This document shows positions 7,031 through 16,027 of a stretch of 64,000 nucleotides of DNA, piece after piece. This DNA comes from Streptomyces sp. TN58 (GTDB lineage Bacteria; Actinomycetota; Actinomycetes; Streptomycetales; Streptomycetaceae): positions 868,001 to 932,000 of the forward strand of contig NZ_CP018870.1 of the NCBI RefSeq assembly GCF_001941845.1, given 5' to 3'. How positions within the stretch are numbered: the first letter of the stretch is position 1; the number at the start of each line of letters is the position of its first letter. The position numbers were made by a program, and so were the translations under genes. A model generated the notes under the pieces. The model worked only from the letters and a program-made list of their open reading frames with translations. It ran no database searches and was not told the DNA's origin.

Positions 7031-10000
7031 CAGGGTCCCTCCGGCTGCTGGAGGGAGCCGAGGAGGGCGGCGGCCTCTTCGTCGCTCATGTTCTCGATCT
7101 GCTCGAAGACCGCGAGCAGCCGGTCCTGTTCGCCGGCGGCCTCGGCCTTCGCGGCCCGGACGAGGTCGGCGAGGCCGGCGACGGTGGGGCGGCCGAAGAA
7201 GTCGGCGAGGGCGATGTCGATGCCGAAGAGGGCCCGGACCCGGGAGACCACGATGGTGGCCTGGAGGGAGCTGCCGCCCAGGGCGAAGAAGTCGCCCTCG
7301 ACGTCCGGGTTCTGCCATTCCAGGAGCGGGGTGAGGATGTCGCGGCAGATCTGCTCCTCGACGGCGTCGCGCGGCGGGGTACCGCCCTGCGCCGACTGCT
7401 CGGTGGGCAGGGGCAGGGCGGCGGTGTCGACCTTGCCGTGGGGGGTCAGCGGCAGCTCGTCCAGGACGACGACCACGGGGACCATGTAGCCGGGGAGCCG
7501 GACGGCCGTGTAGGCGCGCAGGCCCTCGGCGTCGGCGACCTCGGACGCGTAGGCGCCCACCTGCTCGACGGTGACGTAGGCGGCCAGCATCCGCTCGCCA
7601 CCGGCGGCGGGCTGGGCGACCACGACGGCCTGCTGCACGGAGGGGTGCCCGGTCAGGACGGCCTCGACCTCCCCGGGCTCGATGCGGTGGCCGCGTACCT
7701 TGAGCTGGCGGTCGGTGCGGCCGAGGAAGTCCAGGTTGCCGCCGGGGAGCCAGCGGACCAGGTCGCCGGTGCGGTAGAGGCGGGCGGTCTCGGGGCCGTC
7801 GGCGTACGGGTTGTCGGCGAAGCGTTCGGCGGTGAGGTCGGGGCGGCCCAGGTAGCCGCGGGCCACTCCGGGGCCGGCGACGCACAGTTCGCCGGGGACG
7901 CCGGGCGGGACGGGGCGCAGCCGCTCGTCGAGTACGAAGGCCTGGTGGCCCGGCATGGGGCGGCCGATGGGCGGGTTGCGGTCGTAGCTGCCGGTGCAGT
8001 CCATCAGGGTGACGGCGACGGTCGCCTCGGTGGGGCCGTAGCCGTTGACGAACCTGCGCTCCCCCGCGGTCCATTCGGCGACGAGCCGGCCGGGGAAGGC
8101 CTCGCCGCCCACCGAGACCAGGCGCAGGTCCGGCAGGGCCGCCTGGTCGAGGAGCGGCAGGAGGGCGGGCGGGAGTTCTGCGACGGTGACCGCGTCCTCG
8201 CGCATCCGGGCCTGGAGCAGGGCGGGGTCGCGGCGTTCGTCGTCGGTGGCGATGACGAGCGAGCCGCCGGCGAGCAGGGTGGTGAAGATCTCGAAGACGG
8301 AGACGTCGAAGGTGAGGGGGGCGAACTGCAGGACCCGGTCCTCGGCCTTGATCTCGTAGGCCTTGGCGATGGTGCGGGAGAAGTGGGTGACCGAGCGGTG
8401 CTCGATCATGACGCCCTTGGGGGTTCCGCTGCTGCCGGAGGTGTAGAGCACGTAGGCGAGGTCGGCGGGGGTGGAGCTGAGGGCGAGGGAGGGGACCTCG
8501 CGGACGGGGGCCGCGGTGCCGGTGCCCACGAGTTCCAGCGGTACGGGCAGTTGCGCGCTCTCGTCGACGAGGGCGTGGCGGACCTTGGCGTCGGCCAGGA
8601 CCGTACGGGTCCGCTCGGCCGGGGCGGCCGGGTCGACCGGGATGTAGTGGGCGCCGGCCTTGAGGACGCCGAGGACGCCGGCGACGGCGGCGGGGCCGCG
8701 GGCCACGCACACGGCGACGGGGTCGCCGTGGCCGACGCCCCGGTCGCGCAGCCGGTGGGCGATGGCCTCGGACCAGCGGTCGAGGGCGGCGTAGTCCAGC
8801 CTCGTGGCGCCGTGCCGGACGGCGATCGCGTCGGGGTGGATGGTGGCCCGCTCACGGAAGGCGCGGTCGAGGGTGGTGGTCCAGGCGGCCTCGTCGACGG
8901 GGCCGCCGCGGGACAGCTCGCGGGCGTGCCGGGACGCGGCGGGCTCCTCGACCAGGCTGATGTCGCCGACCTTGAGGTCGGGGTTCTCGGCGACCTGTTC
9001 CAGGACCTGCCGGAAGGCGGCGAGGAGAGCGCTGGCCGTGCCGTGGCGGTAGAGGGAGGTGTTGTATTCGAGGGAGAGTTCCAGGCCGTCGTTCTCGCCG
9101 ACGAGGAAGCTCATGTCGAACTTGGCCGCGCCGTCGTGCAGTTGCTCCATGGCGAAGTCGACGTCGGCGGCCTGCGCCCGGTGGGTGCCCCAGCGGCCGA
9201 GCGAGGTGAACTCGATCTGGAAGAGCGGGTGGCGCAGCGGGTCGCGGACGGGGCGGACGGCCTCGACGACCTGCTCGAAGGGCAGTTCGCTGCTGGTGAA
9301 GGAGTCCATGACGGAGGCCGCGGTGCGGGTGACGAGCTCGCGGAAGGTGAGTCCGTCGGTGACCTCGGTGCGCAGGGTGATCATCTGGACGAAGCAGCCG
9401 ATGACCTGTTCCAGGTCCGGGTGCGGTCGGGAGGCGCTGGCGGTGCCGACGACGACGTCCTCGGTGCGGGTCCAGTGGCGAAGCAGTGCGTTGAAGGCGG
9501 CCAGCAGCGTGGTGAAGACGGTGGTGTTGCCGGTGTCGGCGAGCTCGGTGAGCCGGTCCAGCAGCTTCTGGTCGAGGGTCAGCTTCAGGCCGCGGCCGTC
9601 GCCCTTCGTCTCGGGGCCGCGCGGATGGTCGGGCATGACCTCGGTGGCGACGGCGCCGGCGAGGATCTGGCGCCATTTGGCGGCGAGTGCCCGGCCGTGC
9701 TCGTCGTTCTCCAGCTTGGCCCGCTGCCAGGCCGCGAAGTCGGCGTACTCGACGGCGAGTCTGGGGGCCTCGGGGCGCCTGCCCGCGGCGGCCGCGGCGT
9801 AGCTGGTGGTCAGTTCCTCGGTGAAGATGCGGGTCGAGCCGGGGTCCCAGGCGATGTGGTGGACGACCCAGAGCAGGACGTGCCGGTCCGCGGCGAGGCG
9901 TACGAGGTGGGCGCGGACGGGCGGGGCGGCGGCCAGGTCGAAGGGGGCGGCAGCGCAGCCGGCGGTGAGTTCGGCGAGTTCGCGGTCGGCGTCCTCGCTG

Positions 10001-10386
10001 CCGGACAGGTCGGTGCTCTGGATGCCGAGGACGAAGGAGGGGACGGGCTCCTGCCAGGGGACCCCGTCGATCTCCACGAGTTTGCTGTGGAGGACCTGGT
10101 GGCGGGCGACGACGGCGTTGAGCGCCTCGTGCAGGGCCGCCCGGTCGAGCGGACCGCCGAGGGTTATGGAGAGGGCTATGTTGTTGCGGGCCTTGCCGGC
10201 ACCGAGCTTGTCGACGAACCACATCTGCTCCTGCTGGAAGGAGGAGCGGGAGCGCGGTCCGTGGTCGGCGCGCTTGAGTTCGATGCGGCGGCCCACGCCG
10301 GCCGTCATCTGGTTGCGCATCCGGCCCAGCAGCCGGGAGCGCTGGCCCTGGGGCAGGCGGCCGAGCCGTTCGGCGAGATCAGACAT
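7030..10386 (-). CDS. NRPS module C-A-PCP
   Basis: An 1118-residue protein. The C domain (about residues 45-470) has HHIAWDPG (176-183), with Pro replacing the usual Gly after Asp. The A domain (about 510-995) has YTSGSSGTPKG, NGYGPTEATVA, YRTGDLVRW and TPHGKVDTAAL. The PCP has FFALGGSSL with the pantetheine Ser near 1040. My hand alignment gives a specificity code near DVFESGGVAK; Glu at the fourth position could favour a basic side chain, as in some ornithine domains, but I cannot assign it. A charged tail (QDRLLAVFEQIENMSDEEA) after the PCP may be a docking segment. It overlaps the upstream C-A-PCP-TE gene by eight bases and the downstream free C gene by one. Confidence 0.9.
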   Translation of the reverse strand: MSDLAERLGRLPQGQRSRLLGRMRNQMTAGVGRRIELKRADHGPRSRSSFQQEQMWFVDKLGAGKARNNIALSITLGGPLDRAALHEALNAVVARHQVLHSKLVEIDGVPWQEPVPSFVLGIQSTDLSGSEDADRELAELTAGCAAAPFDLAAAPPVRAHLVRLAADRHVLLWVVHHIAWDPGSTRIFTEELTTSYAAAAAGRRPEAPRLAVEYADFAAWQRAKLENDEHGRALAAKWRQILAGAVATEVMPDHPRGPETKGDGRGLKLTLDQKLLDRLTELADTGNTTVFTTLLAAFNALLRHWTRTEDVVVGTASASRPHPDLEQVIGCFVQMITLRTEVTDGLTFRELVTRTAASVMDSFTSSELPFEQVVEAVRPVRDPLRHPLFQIEFTSLGRWGTHRAQAADVDFAMEQLHDGAAKFDMSFLVGENDGLELSLEYNTSLYRHGTASALLAAFRQVLEQVAENPDLKVGDISLVEEPAASRHARELSRGGPVDEAAWTTTLDRAFRERATIHPDAIAVRHGATRLDYAALDRWSEAIAHRLRDRGVGHGDPVAVCVARGPAAVAGVLGVLKAGAHYIPVDPAAPAERTRTVLADAKVRHALVDESAQLPVPLELVGTGTAAPVREVPSLALSSTPADLAYVLYTSGSSGTPKGVMIEHRSVTHFSRTIAKAYEIKAEDRVLQFAPLTFDVSVFEIFTTLLAGGSLVIATDDERRDPALLQARMREDAVTVAELPPALLPLLDQAALPDLRLVSVGGEAFPGRLVAEWTAGERRFVNGYGPTEATVAVTLMDCTGSYDRNPPIGRPMPGHQAFVLDERLRPVPPGVPGELCVAGPGVARGYLGRPDLTAERFADNPYADGPETARLYRTGDLVRWLPGGNLDFLGRTDRQLKVRGHRIEPGEVEAVLTGHPSVQQAVVVAQPAAGGERMLAAYVTVEQVGAYASEVADAEGLRAYTAVRLPGYMVPVVVVLDELPLTPHGKVDTAALPLPTEQSAQGGTPPRDAVEEQICRDILTPLLEWQNPDVEGDFFALGGSSLQATIVVSRVRALFGIDIALADFFGRPTVAGLADLVRAAKAEAAGEQDRLLAVFEQIENMSDEEAAALLGSLQQPEGP

Positions 10387-13300
10387 GGTTTCCTCCGTTG
10401 CGGTGCAGGTCTGCGAGCAGGGCGGCGAGCCGGTCGGGCAGGTGCTTGGCGAAGTAGTGGCGGCCGCCGGGGATCACGGCGAGCGACACGTCGGCGGCGT
10501 AGCGGCCCCAGGCGCGGTAGCCGTCCTCGTAGCCGTCGGTGGCGTCGTCGGCGTCGCCGATGATGCAGGTGAGCGGGGTGGCCAGGGGCCGGTCGTAGCC
10601 GGCCGGGGTGCGGGCGAAGAAGCGGGCGGCCTCGGTCATGTCGTGCCGCACCATCCGCAGGACGGCGGTGAGGTCGCGGTCGTCGAGGACGCCGTCGAAG
10701 CCGTCCATGGTGGTCAGGTAGGCGACGAGGTCGTCGTCGCCGGAGACGCGTTCCATCTCCAGGGCGTACTCGGGGTCCTCCTCGGGGAGGGCCGCGGCGA
10801 GGTCCAGGGCGATCGGGCGCTGTCCGAGCCGTTCGAGGACGTGGGTGGTCTCCAGCGCGGTGACGACGCCGGCACAGTGACCGTAGACCGCGTACGGGCC
10901 CTGTACGGTGCGGGCGATCTCCTCGGCGGCGAGTTCGGCGAACTCGGGGACGGGCAGCATCGGGCCGGGGCGCAGCGGATCGTGGCCGGGCGGTGAGACG
11001 GCCAGCAGCTCGATGTGCGGCGGGAGCTGCGCCGCGAGGGGCTGGTAGGCGATGGCGTCGCCGCCGCCGTGCGGGAAGCAGACCAGGGTCAGGGCGGTGG
11101 TGCCGGGTTCCCGCTCGGGGGTGAGCCGGTGCAGCAGGGTGTGCGCCTGTGTGCCGGCTGCGCCGAGTTCGGCGGTGCGGGCGGCGAGGCCGGCCGGGGT
11201 CGGGTTGCTGAAGAGGTCGACGACGCGCAGGGCGGCGGCCCCGCCGTCGGGCAGGGCGGCGGCGACGGCCCGTACGGCGCGCACGGCGGCGAAGGAGTCG
11301 CCGCCCAGGGCGAAGAAGTCGTCGCCGGGGGCCACCTCGGCCACGCCGAGCACTTCGGCCCAGACGGCGGCGATGCGCAGGGCGACGGGGTCGCCGTCCG
11401 CCGGTGCGGGGGCGGGCCGGCCGGCGGTGGGGGCGGCGGAGCGCGGGTCGGGCAGGGCGCCGCGGTCGACCTTGCCGTTGGGGCTGAGCGGCAGCCGCTC
11501 CAGCAGCACCAGTTCGGCGGGGACGCAGTGCGGGGGCAGGACCGTTCCGAGTGCGGTGCGCAGGGCGGCGGTGTCGAGGTCGGCGCCGTCCTCGGGGACG
11601 ACGTAGCCGACGAGGCGGTCGGAGCCGGCCGCGGTGCGGCGGGCGGCGACGACGGCTTCACGCACGCCGGGGCGGCCCTTCAGCGCGCTCTCCACCTCGC
11701 CCGGTTCGATGCGGAGCCCGTTGAGCTTGATCCGGAAGTCGGTGCGGCCGAGGAGTTCGATGGTGCCGTCCGCGCCGTAGCGGGCCAGGTCGCCGGTGCG
11801 GTAGAGGCGTTCGGTGCGGCCCGGTTCCAGTTCGACGTGGACGAACTTCTCCTCGGTGAGTTCGGGCCGGTTGAGGTAGCCGCGGGCCAGTCCGACGCCG
11901 CCGAGGTGGAGTTCGCCGGGGACGCCGACGGGGACGAGGCGGTCGTGCGGGTCGAGGACGTAGGTGTGCTGGTTGGCCATGGGGCGGCCGTACGGGAGCT
12001 TCGTCCACTGGGGGTCGACGCGGCCGACCCGGTATTCCACCGAGTGGATGGACGCCTCGGTCGCCCCGCCGAGTGCCGCGAAGGACAGGTCCGGTGCGAA
12101 GGCGCGGATCCGGTCGGGCTGGGTGACGGGGATCCAGTCGCCGCCGAGGAAGGCGGTGCGCAGCTTCGGCAGTCGGGGGCCGCCGGCGTGTTCGAGCTGG
12201 TCGACGAGGAGGCCGAGGAGCGCGGGGGCGGAGTTCCAGACGGTGACGCCGTGCCGCTCGACGAGGTCGGCCCAGTGGGCGGGGTCCTTGGCGGCGGCGG
12301 GGTCGGGCAGGACGAGGGTGCCGCCCGCGGCCAGGATGCCGAGGGTTTCGTAGACGCTCATGTCGAAGCTGGGCGAGGACAGGGCGAGGACGGAGTCGTC
12401 CGGGCCTATGCCGTAGGAGCGGTTGAGGTCGAGGAGGTTGTTGACGACGCCGCGGTGTTCGAGGGCGATGCCCTTGGGGGTGCCGGTGGAGCCGGAGGTG
12501 AAGATGACGTAGGCGAGGTCCCGGGCGGTGACGGCGGTGTCGGGCCGGGTCGCGGGCAGCTCGGCGAGCGCCGCCCGGTGGGTGTCCAGCAGCACCTGTG
12601 CGGTGCCCGCGGGGACGGGCAGCCGGCCGATGAGCTCGGCGTCCGAGACGACGATGGGCGGCGCGGCGTCCTTGAGCAGCAGGGCGAGGCGTTCGGCCGG
12701 GTAGTCCGGGTCGAGGGGTACGTAGGCGCCGCCCGCCTTGAGGACGGCGAGGATCGCGGTGACCAGGCCCGGGCCGCGGCGCAGGCACAGGGCGACGGTC
12801 CGGCCGGGGCCCGCGCCGGACTCGGTGAGCCGGTGAGCCAGCCGGTTGGCGCGCTCCTCCAGCTCCCGGTAGGTGACGCTCCAGCCGCCGAGTCCGCCGA
12901 GGACGACGGCCGGGGCGTCGGGCCGGCGGTCGGCGTGCTGCTCGAAGAGGTGGTGCAGGCAGGCGTCCTGGGGGAAGGGTGCGCGGGTGTTGTTCCAGTC
13001 GTCCAGGGCGGCGCGCCGCTCGGCGTCGGTGAGCAGCGGAAGCGCGGACAGCGGGGCGTCGGGGCGGTCGACGGCGCCTTCGAGGGTGGTGAGGAAGTGG
13101 CCGAGCAGCCGGTCCACGGTGGAGGCGTCGAACAGGGCGGTGGGGTATTCCACGAGGGCGCGGACCGCGGTGCCGGTGTCGTGGACGCTGATCATGAGGT
13201 CGTACTTGGTGGCGTGCGAGGAGAAGTCGATGGGCTCGGTGGCCAGGCCCGCGAGGCCGGGGGCGGTGTCCGGGGTCTCGTCGAGGAGGAACATCACGGA

Positions 13301-14464
13301 CGTGAGCGGGGGCCGGCTCGGGTCGCGGGGCAGCCCGAGGGTGTCGACGATGAGGTCGAAGGGCAGTTCCTGGTGCGCGTACGCCTGGAGGGTGGTGTGG
13401 CGGGTGGCGCGGACCAGTTCGGCGAAGCCGGGGTCACCGCCGGTTCTGATGCGCAGCGGCAGGGTGTTGACGAAGAAGCCGATGAGGTCGCCGAAGGCGG
13501 GGTGGTCGCGGCCGGAGACGGACGTGCCGACGACGATGTCCTCCTGGCCGGTCCAGCGGCGCAGGGTGGCGGCGAAGCCGGCCAGCATCGTCATGTAGAG
13601 GGTGGCGCCCTCGGACTTTCCGAACTCCCGCAGCCGGGCGATGAGGTGGGGCGGGAGGTCGATGTAGCGGGAGGCTCCCTCGTGTCCGAAGACGGGAGGC
13701 CGGGGCCGGTCGGTGGGCAGGTCCACGGGTGCGGCGCCGCCCAGTTCCTCCCGCCAGAAGGAGGTCAGGCCCTCCAGCCGGTCGCCGCTGACGCGGCGGC
13801 GCTGCCAGGTGGCGAAGTCGGCGTACTGGAGGGCGAGGGGGGCGTTCGCCTCGGCGGGAGCTCCGGTGCGGGCGGCGTAGGCGCGTTCCAGTTCGGTGTA
13901 GAGGATCCGCATCGACCAGCCGTCGGTGACGATGTGGTGGAGGTTGAGCACGAGGACGTGGTCCTCGGCGCCGAGGCGGCCGAGTCCGGCCCGCAGGGGG
14001 ACGGCGCCGGCCAGGTCGAAGGGGGCGCCCGCGTCGGCGTCGTAGAAGGGCCGGACGGCTTCCTCACCGGGCAGTTCGGTCAGCGGCAGGGGCAGCCGGA
14101 AGCCGTCGACCACGCGGGGCAGGGCCTCGCAGGCGCCCTCCTGGTAGGTGTAGACGGTGCGCAGGACCTCGTGGCGGTCCACGATGTCCTGGAGGGCCGC
14201 GTGCAGGGCGGGGACGTCGAGCGGGCCGCGGATGCGGGTGGCGACGGGCACGTTGTAGGCGGGGCTGCCGGGCTGGAGCTGGTCGATGAACCAGAGCCGG
14301 CGCTGTGCGAAGGAGAGCACCGGCGGGTCCGCGGGCTCGCGGGGTGCCGGCTCGGGGTCCTCCCGTACGGCGGCGCGCCCGCCGGTGCGGCCCGTCAGGG
14401 CCTGGAACAGTGCCCTGCGGGACTTCGGCAGTGCGGCTATGCGTTCGGCGAGGGACTCGCTCAC
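10379..14464 (-). CDS. NRPS module C-A-PCP-TE with cysteine thioesterase
   Basis: The start is a GTG (14464) behind GGAGG; an ATG at 14608 upstream lies within a hairpin region and has no good ribosome site. The 1361-residue product has an LCL-like C domain (FAQRRLWFIDQL, HHIVTDG at 176-182), an A domain (about 500-985), a PCP (FFALGGDSF, about 1010-1080) and a C-terminal TE. The hand-read A code is near DMYNFGLIHK, closest to cysteine domains (DLYNLSLIWK), with GGDWIP and GGATEASI as in Cys/Ser-type A domains. The TE nucleophile motif is GHCAG with Cys near 1197, Asp near 1304 and His near 1336, instead of GxSxG. This is probably the release module although it is transcribed before C-A-PCP. 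Confidence 0.9.
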   Translation of the reverse strand: MSESLAERIAALPKSRRALFQALTGRTGGRAAVREDPEPAPREPADPPVLSFAQRRLWFIDQLQPGSPAYNVPVATRIRGPLDVPALHAALQDIVDRHEVLRTVYTYQEGACEALPRVVDGFRLPLPLTELPGEEAVRPFYDADAGAPFDLAGAVPLRAGLGRLGAEDHVLVLNLHHIVTDGWSMRILYTELERAYAARTGAPAEANAPLALQYADFATWQRRRVSGDRLEGLTSFWREELGGAAPVDLPTDRPRPPVFGHEGASRYIDLPPHLIARLREFGKSEGATLYMTMLAGFAATLRRWTGQEDIVVGTSVSGRDHPAFGDLIGFFVNTLPLRIRTGGDPGFAELVRATRHTTLQAYAHQELPFDLIVDTLGLPRDPSRPPLTSVMFLLDETPDTAPGLAGLATEPIDFSSHATKYDLMISVHDTGTAVRALVEYPTALFDASTVDRLLGHFLTTLEGAVDRPDAPLSALPLLTDAERRAALDDWNNTRAPFPQDACLHHLFEQHADRRPDAPAVVLGGLGGWSVTYRELEERANRLAHRLTESGAGPGRTVALCLRRGPGLVTAILAVLKAGGAYVPLDPDYPAERLALLLKDAAPPIVVSDAELIGRLPVPAGTAQVLLDTHRAALAELPATRPDTAVTARDLAYVIFTSGSTGTPKGIALEHRGVVNNLLDLNRSYGIGPDDSVLALSSPSFDMSVYETLGILAAGGTLVLPDPAAAKDPAHWADLVERHGVTVWNSAPALLGLLVDQLEHAGGPRLPKLRTAFLGGDWIPVTQPDRIRAFAPDLSFAALGGATEASIHSVEYRVGRVDPQWTKLPYGRPMANQHTYVLDPHDRLVPVGVPGELHLGGVGLARGYLNRPELTEEKFVHVELEPGRTERLYRTGDLARYGADGTIELLGRTDFRIKLNGLRIEPGEVESALKGRPGVREAVVAARRTAAGSDRLVGYVVPEDGADLDTAALRTALGTVLPPHCVPAELVLLERLPLSPNGKVDRGALPDPRSAAPTAGRPAPAPADGDPVALRIAAVWAEVLGVAEVAPGDDFFALGGDSFAAVRAVRAVAAALPDGGAAALRVVDLFSNPTPAGLAARTAELGAAGTQAHTLLHRLTPEREPGTTALTLVCFPHGGGDAIAYQPLAAQLPPHIELLAVSPPGHDPLRPGPMLPVPEFAELAAEEIARTVQGPYAVYGHCAGVVTALETTHVLERLGQRPIALDLAAALPEEDPEYALEMERVSGDDDLVAYLTTMDGFDGVLDDRDLTAVLRMVRHDMTEAARFFARTPAGYDRPLATPLTCIIGDADDATDGYEDGYRAWGRYAADVSLAVIPGGRHYFAKHLPDRLAALLADLHRNGGNHV

Positions 14465-14506
14465 CTTGAGCCTCCGTGCGTCTTCGGGAGAGGGAGTACG
14501 GCAGGG

Positions 14507-14528
14507 CGCGCCGCGGGAGCGCGGCGCG
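14507..14528. promoter_or_regulatory. GC hairpin in the leader of the C-A-PCP-TE gene
   Basis: Arms CGCGCCGC and GCGGCGCG with a six-base loop lie about 45 bases upstream of the GTG start, between it and the MFS terminator. It could be an attenuator or simply GC-rich noise. The second minus-strand transcription unit probably starts between here and 14584, but I see no convincing promoter hexamers. Confidence 0.35.
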
Positions 14529-14583
14529 GGCGTGCGGGACGCGCGGGGTGCGCGGTCTGCGGGGTGCGGGAGTGCGGGTGTTC

Positions 14584-14616
14584 GGGAGCGGGTGCCGTCG
14601 GCGGGCACCCGCTCCC
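14584..14616 (-). terminator. Hairpin terminator after the MFS exporter
   Basis: A perfect inverted repeat, GGGAGCGGGTGCC and GGCACCCGCTCCC with a seven-base loop, begins 15 bases after the MFS stop. It splits the minus-strand arm into an upstream unit (SARP to MFS) and a downstream unit (C-A-PCP-TE to the acyl-CoA dehydrogenases). Confidence 0.7.
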
Positions 14617-14630
14617 GTGGGGCCCGACCG

Positions 14631-15908
14631 TCAGGCGGTGACCTTGGTGTCGTCCGCGGCCGGAGATCCCTCCTCGGCGGCGTCCTCGCCGCCCGGCATC
14701 TCCTTGATCTTGGCGACCGGCCCGCCGAGCAGGGTCAGTCCGCCGATGATGGTGACGGCACCGGCCACCGCGAGGCCGCCGGTCAGTCCGATCGCCTCGC
14801 CGAGCGCGCCGCCGGCGAAGTAGCCGAGGGACAGGGCGCCGTACACCGCGGAGAGCGCGGTGCCGCTGACCCGGCCCATCTGCTCGTTCGGGGTGACACC
14901 CTGCACGAGGCTGAGGACGTGGATGTCGAACATCGGGGAGACGAAGCCGATGACGGCCTGGACCACGATCAGTCCGACGAAGCCGCCGATCGCGCCGCCC
15001 GTCGGGACGAGGATGTAGCCGGCGCCGAGCACGACCGCGGTGATGACCAGGAGGCGGCCCACCGAGAGGCTCTTGGAGACGACCTCGGAGAGCACCGCGC
15101 CGACGATGACGAAGACCGACATGACGGCGAAGGCGATGCCGACCTGGCCGGGGCTGAGGTCCAGCACCTTGTAGGCGTAGACGATCAGGATGGCGTCGCC
15201 CATCGCCGCGCCGAGGTTGACCACGACGTTGGCGGTGAACAGGCCGCGCAGGACCGGGTTGCCGAAGAGGGTCTTCATGCCCTCCTTCATCTCCGCCTTC
15301 GCGGAGGCCTTCCGCTCCTCGGTGCGCTCTCGGACGTCCCGGTGGCGGATGACCAGCAGGGCGACGAGGGAGATGAGGAAGGTGAAGGCGTCGGCGGTGA
15401 TGGCGCGTGCGGCGCCGAGCAGCTGGATGAGCGCGCCGCCGGCGCCCGCGCCGACCGCCTCGGCGACGCTGCGGCTGATCTGGAGTTTGGTGTTGCCCTC
15501 GATGAGGTTCTCGGTGCCGATGAGCTGGGGCAGCCAGGACTGGTACGAGACCTCGAAGAAGGTCGTGAGGCAGCCGGTGACGCCGGCCACGATGAAGATG
15601 TGGATCATGCTGACGGAGTCGAGCGCGAATGCCAGCGGAATCGTGGCCAGGGCCAGGAAGCGGCCCAGGTCGGCGACGATCATGACGGTGCGCCTCGAAA
15701 CCCGGTCGGCCACCAGCCCGGCGAACGGGGCGAGCAGCAGGAAGGGGAGGAAGCGCAGCGCGCCGAGCACGCCGACCTCCAAGGCTCCGCCGTCCAGCAC
15801 CACGACCGCGAGGGTCGGCAGTGCCAGAAGGGAGATCTTGTCGCCGAAGTTGCTGACGGTCTGCCCGAACCACAGGCGATTGAAATCGGAATGCCGACCG
15901 AGTGCCAT
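14631..15908 (-). CDS. MFS exporter
   Basis: A 425-residue membrane protein of the EntS-like MFS group (about 12 hydrophobic segments). It starts MALGRHSDFNRLWFGQTVSNFGDK, with the family RxxxRLWxGQxxSxxGD signature and the cytoplasmic loop GLVADRVSRRTVMI. I chose the ATG at 15908, which follows AAAAGGG, over longer in-frame alternatives that enter the spacer. A soluble acidic tail of about 30 residues ends the protein. Its position between the NRPS genes suggests export of the peptide product and self-protection; the substrate cannot be read from sequence. A 119-base spacer upstream may carry its own promoter, and a terminator follows. Confidence 0.85.
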   Translation of the reverse strand: MALGRHSDFNRLWFGQTVSNFGDKISLLALPTLAVVVLDGGALEVGVLGALRFLPFLLLAPFAGLVADRVSRRTVMIVADLGRFLALATIPLAFALDSVSMIHIFIVAGVTGCLTTFFEVSYQSWLPQLIGTENLIEGNTKLQISRSVAEAVGAGAGGALIQLLGAARAITADAFTFLISLVALLVIRHRDVRERTEERKASAKAEMKEGMKTLFGNPVLRGLFTANVVVNLGAAMGDAILIVYAYKVLDLSPGQVGIAFAVMSVFVIVGAVLSEVVSKSLSVGRLLVITAVVLGAGYILVPTGGAIGGFVGLIVVQAVIGFVSPMFDIHVLSLVQGVTPNEQMGRVSGTALSAVYGALSLGYFAGGALGEAIGLTGGLAVAGAVTIIGGLTLLGGPVAKIKEMPGGEDAAEEGSPAADDTKVTA

Positions 15909-16027
15909 GTCGACGCCCTTTTCTGATTGGGTACGGAATTGTCGGACGGCACTGACGCTATGGGCCCCGAGTTGGGCCCCGGTTATGAATTCCGGGACTA
16001 TAGAAAGCTTGTAGACATGGGATGAGC
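15909..16027 (-). promoter_or_regulatory. Candidate promoter/operator region of the MFS exporter
   Basis: This spacer is visibly less GC-rich than its surroundings. It carries a TATAGT hexamer on the minus strand (15997-16002) but no clear -35 at 17 bases. Two direct copies of GGGCCCCG start at 15962 and 15974, 12 bases apart, each containing the palindrome GGGCCC. A regulator binding here could control the exporter separately from the upstream genes. Confidence 0.35.

Noticed and set aside
11015..14641. 1208-codon plus-strand frame opposite the NRPS gene
   Set aside because: Shadow frame caused by GC-rich third-position bias; Gly/Val/Gln-rich with no domain.
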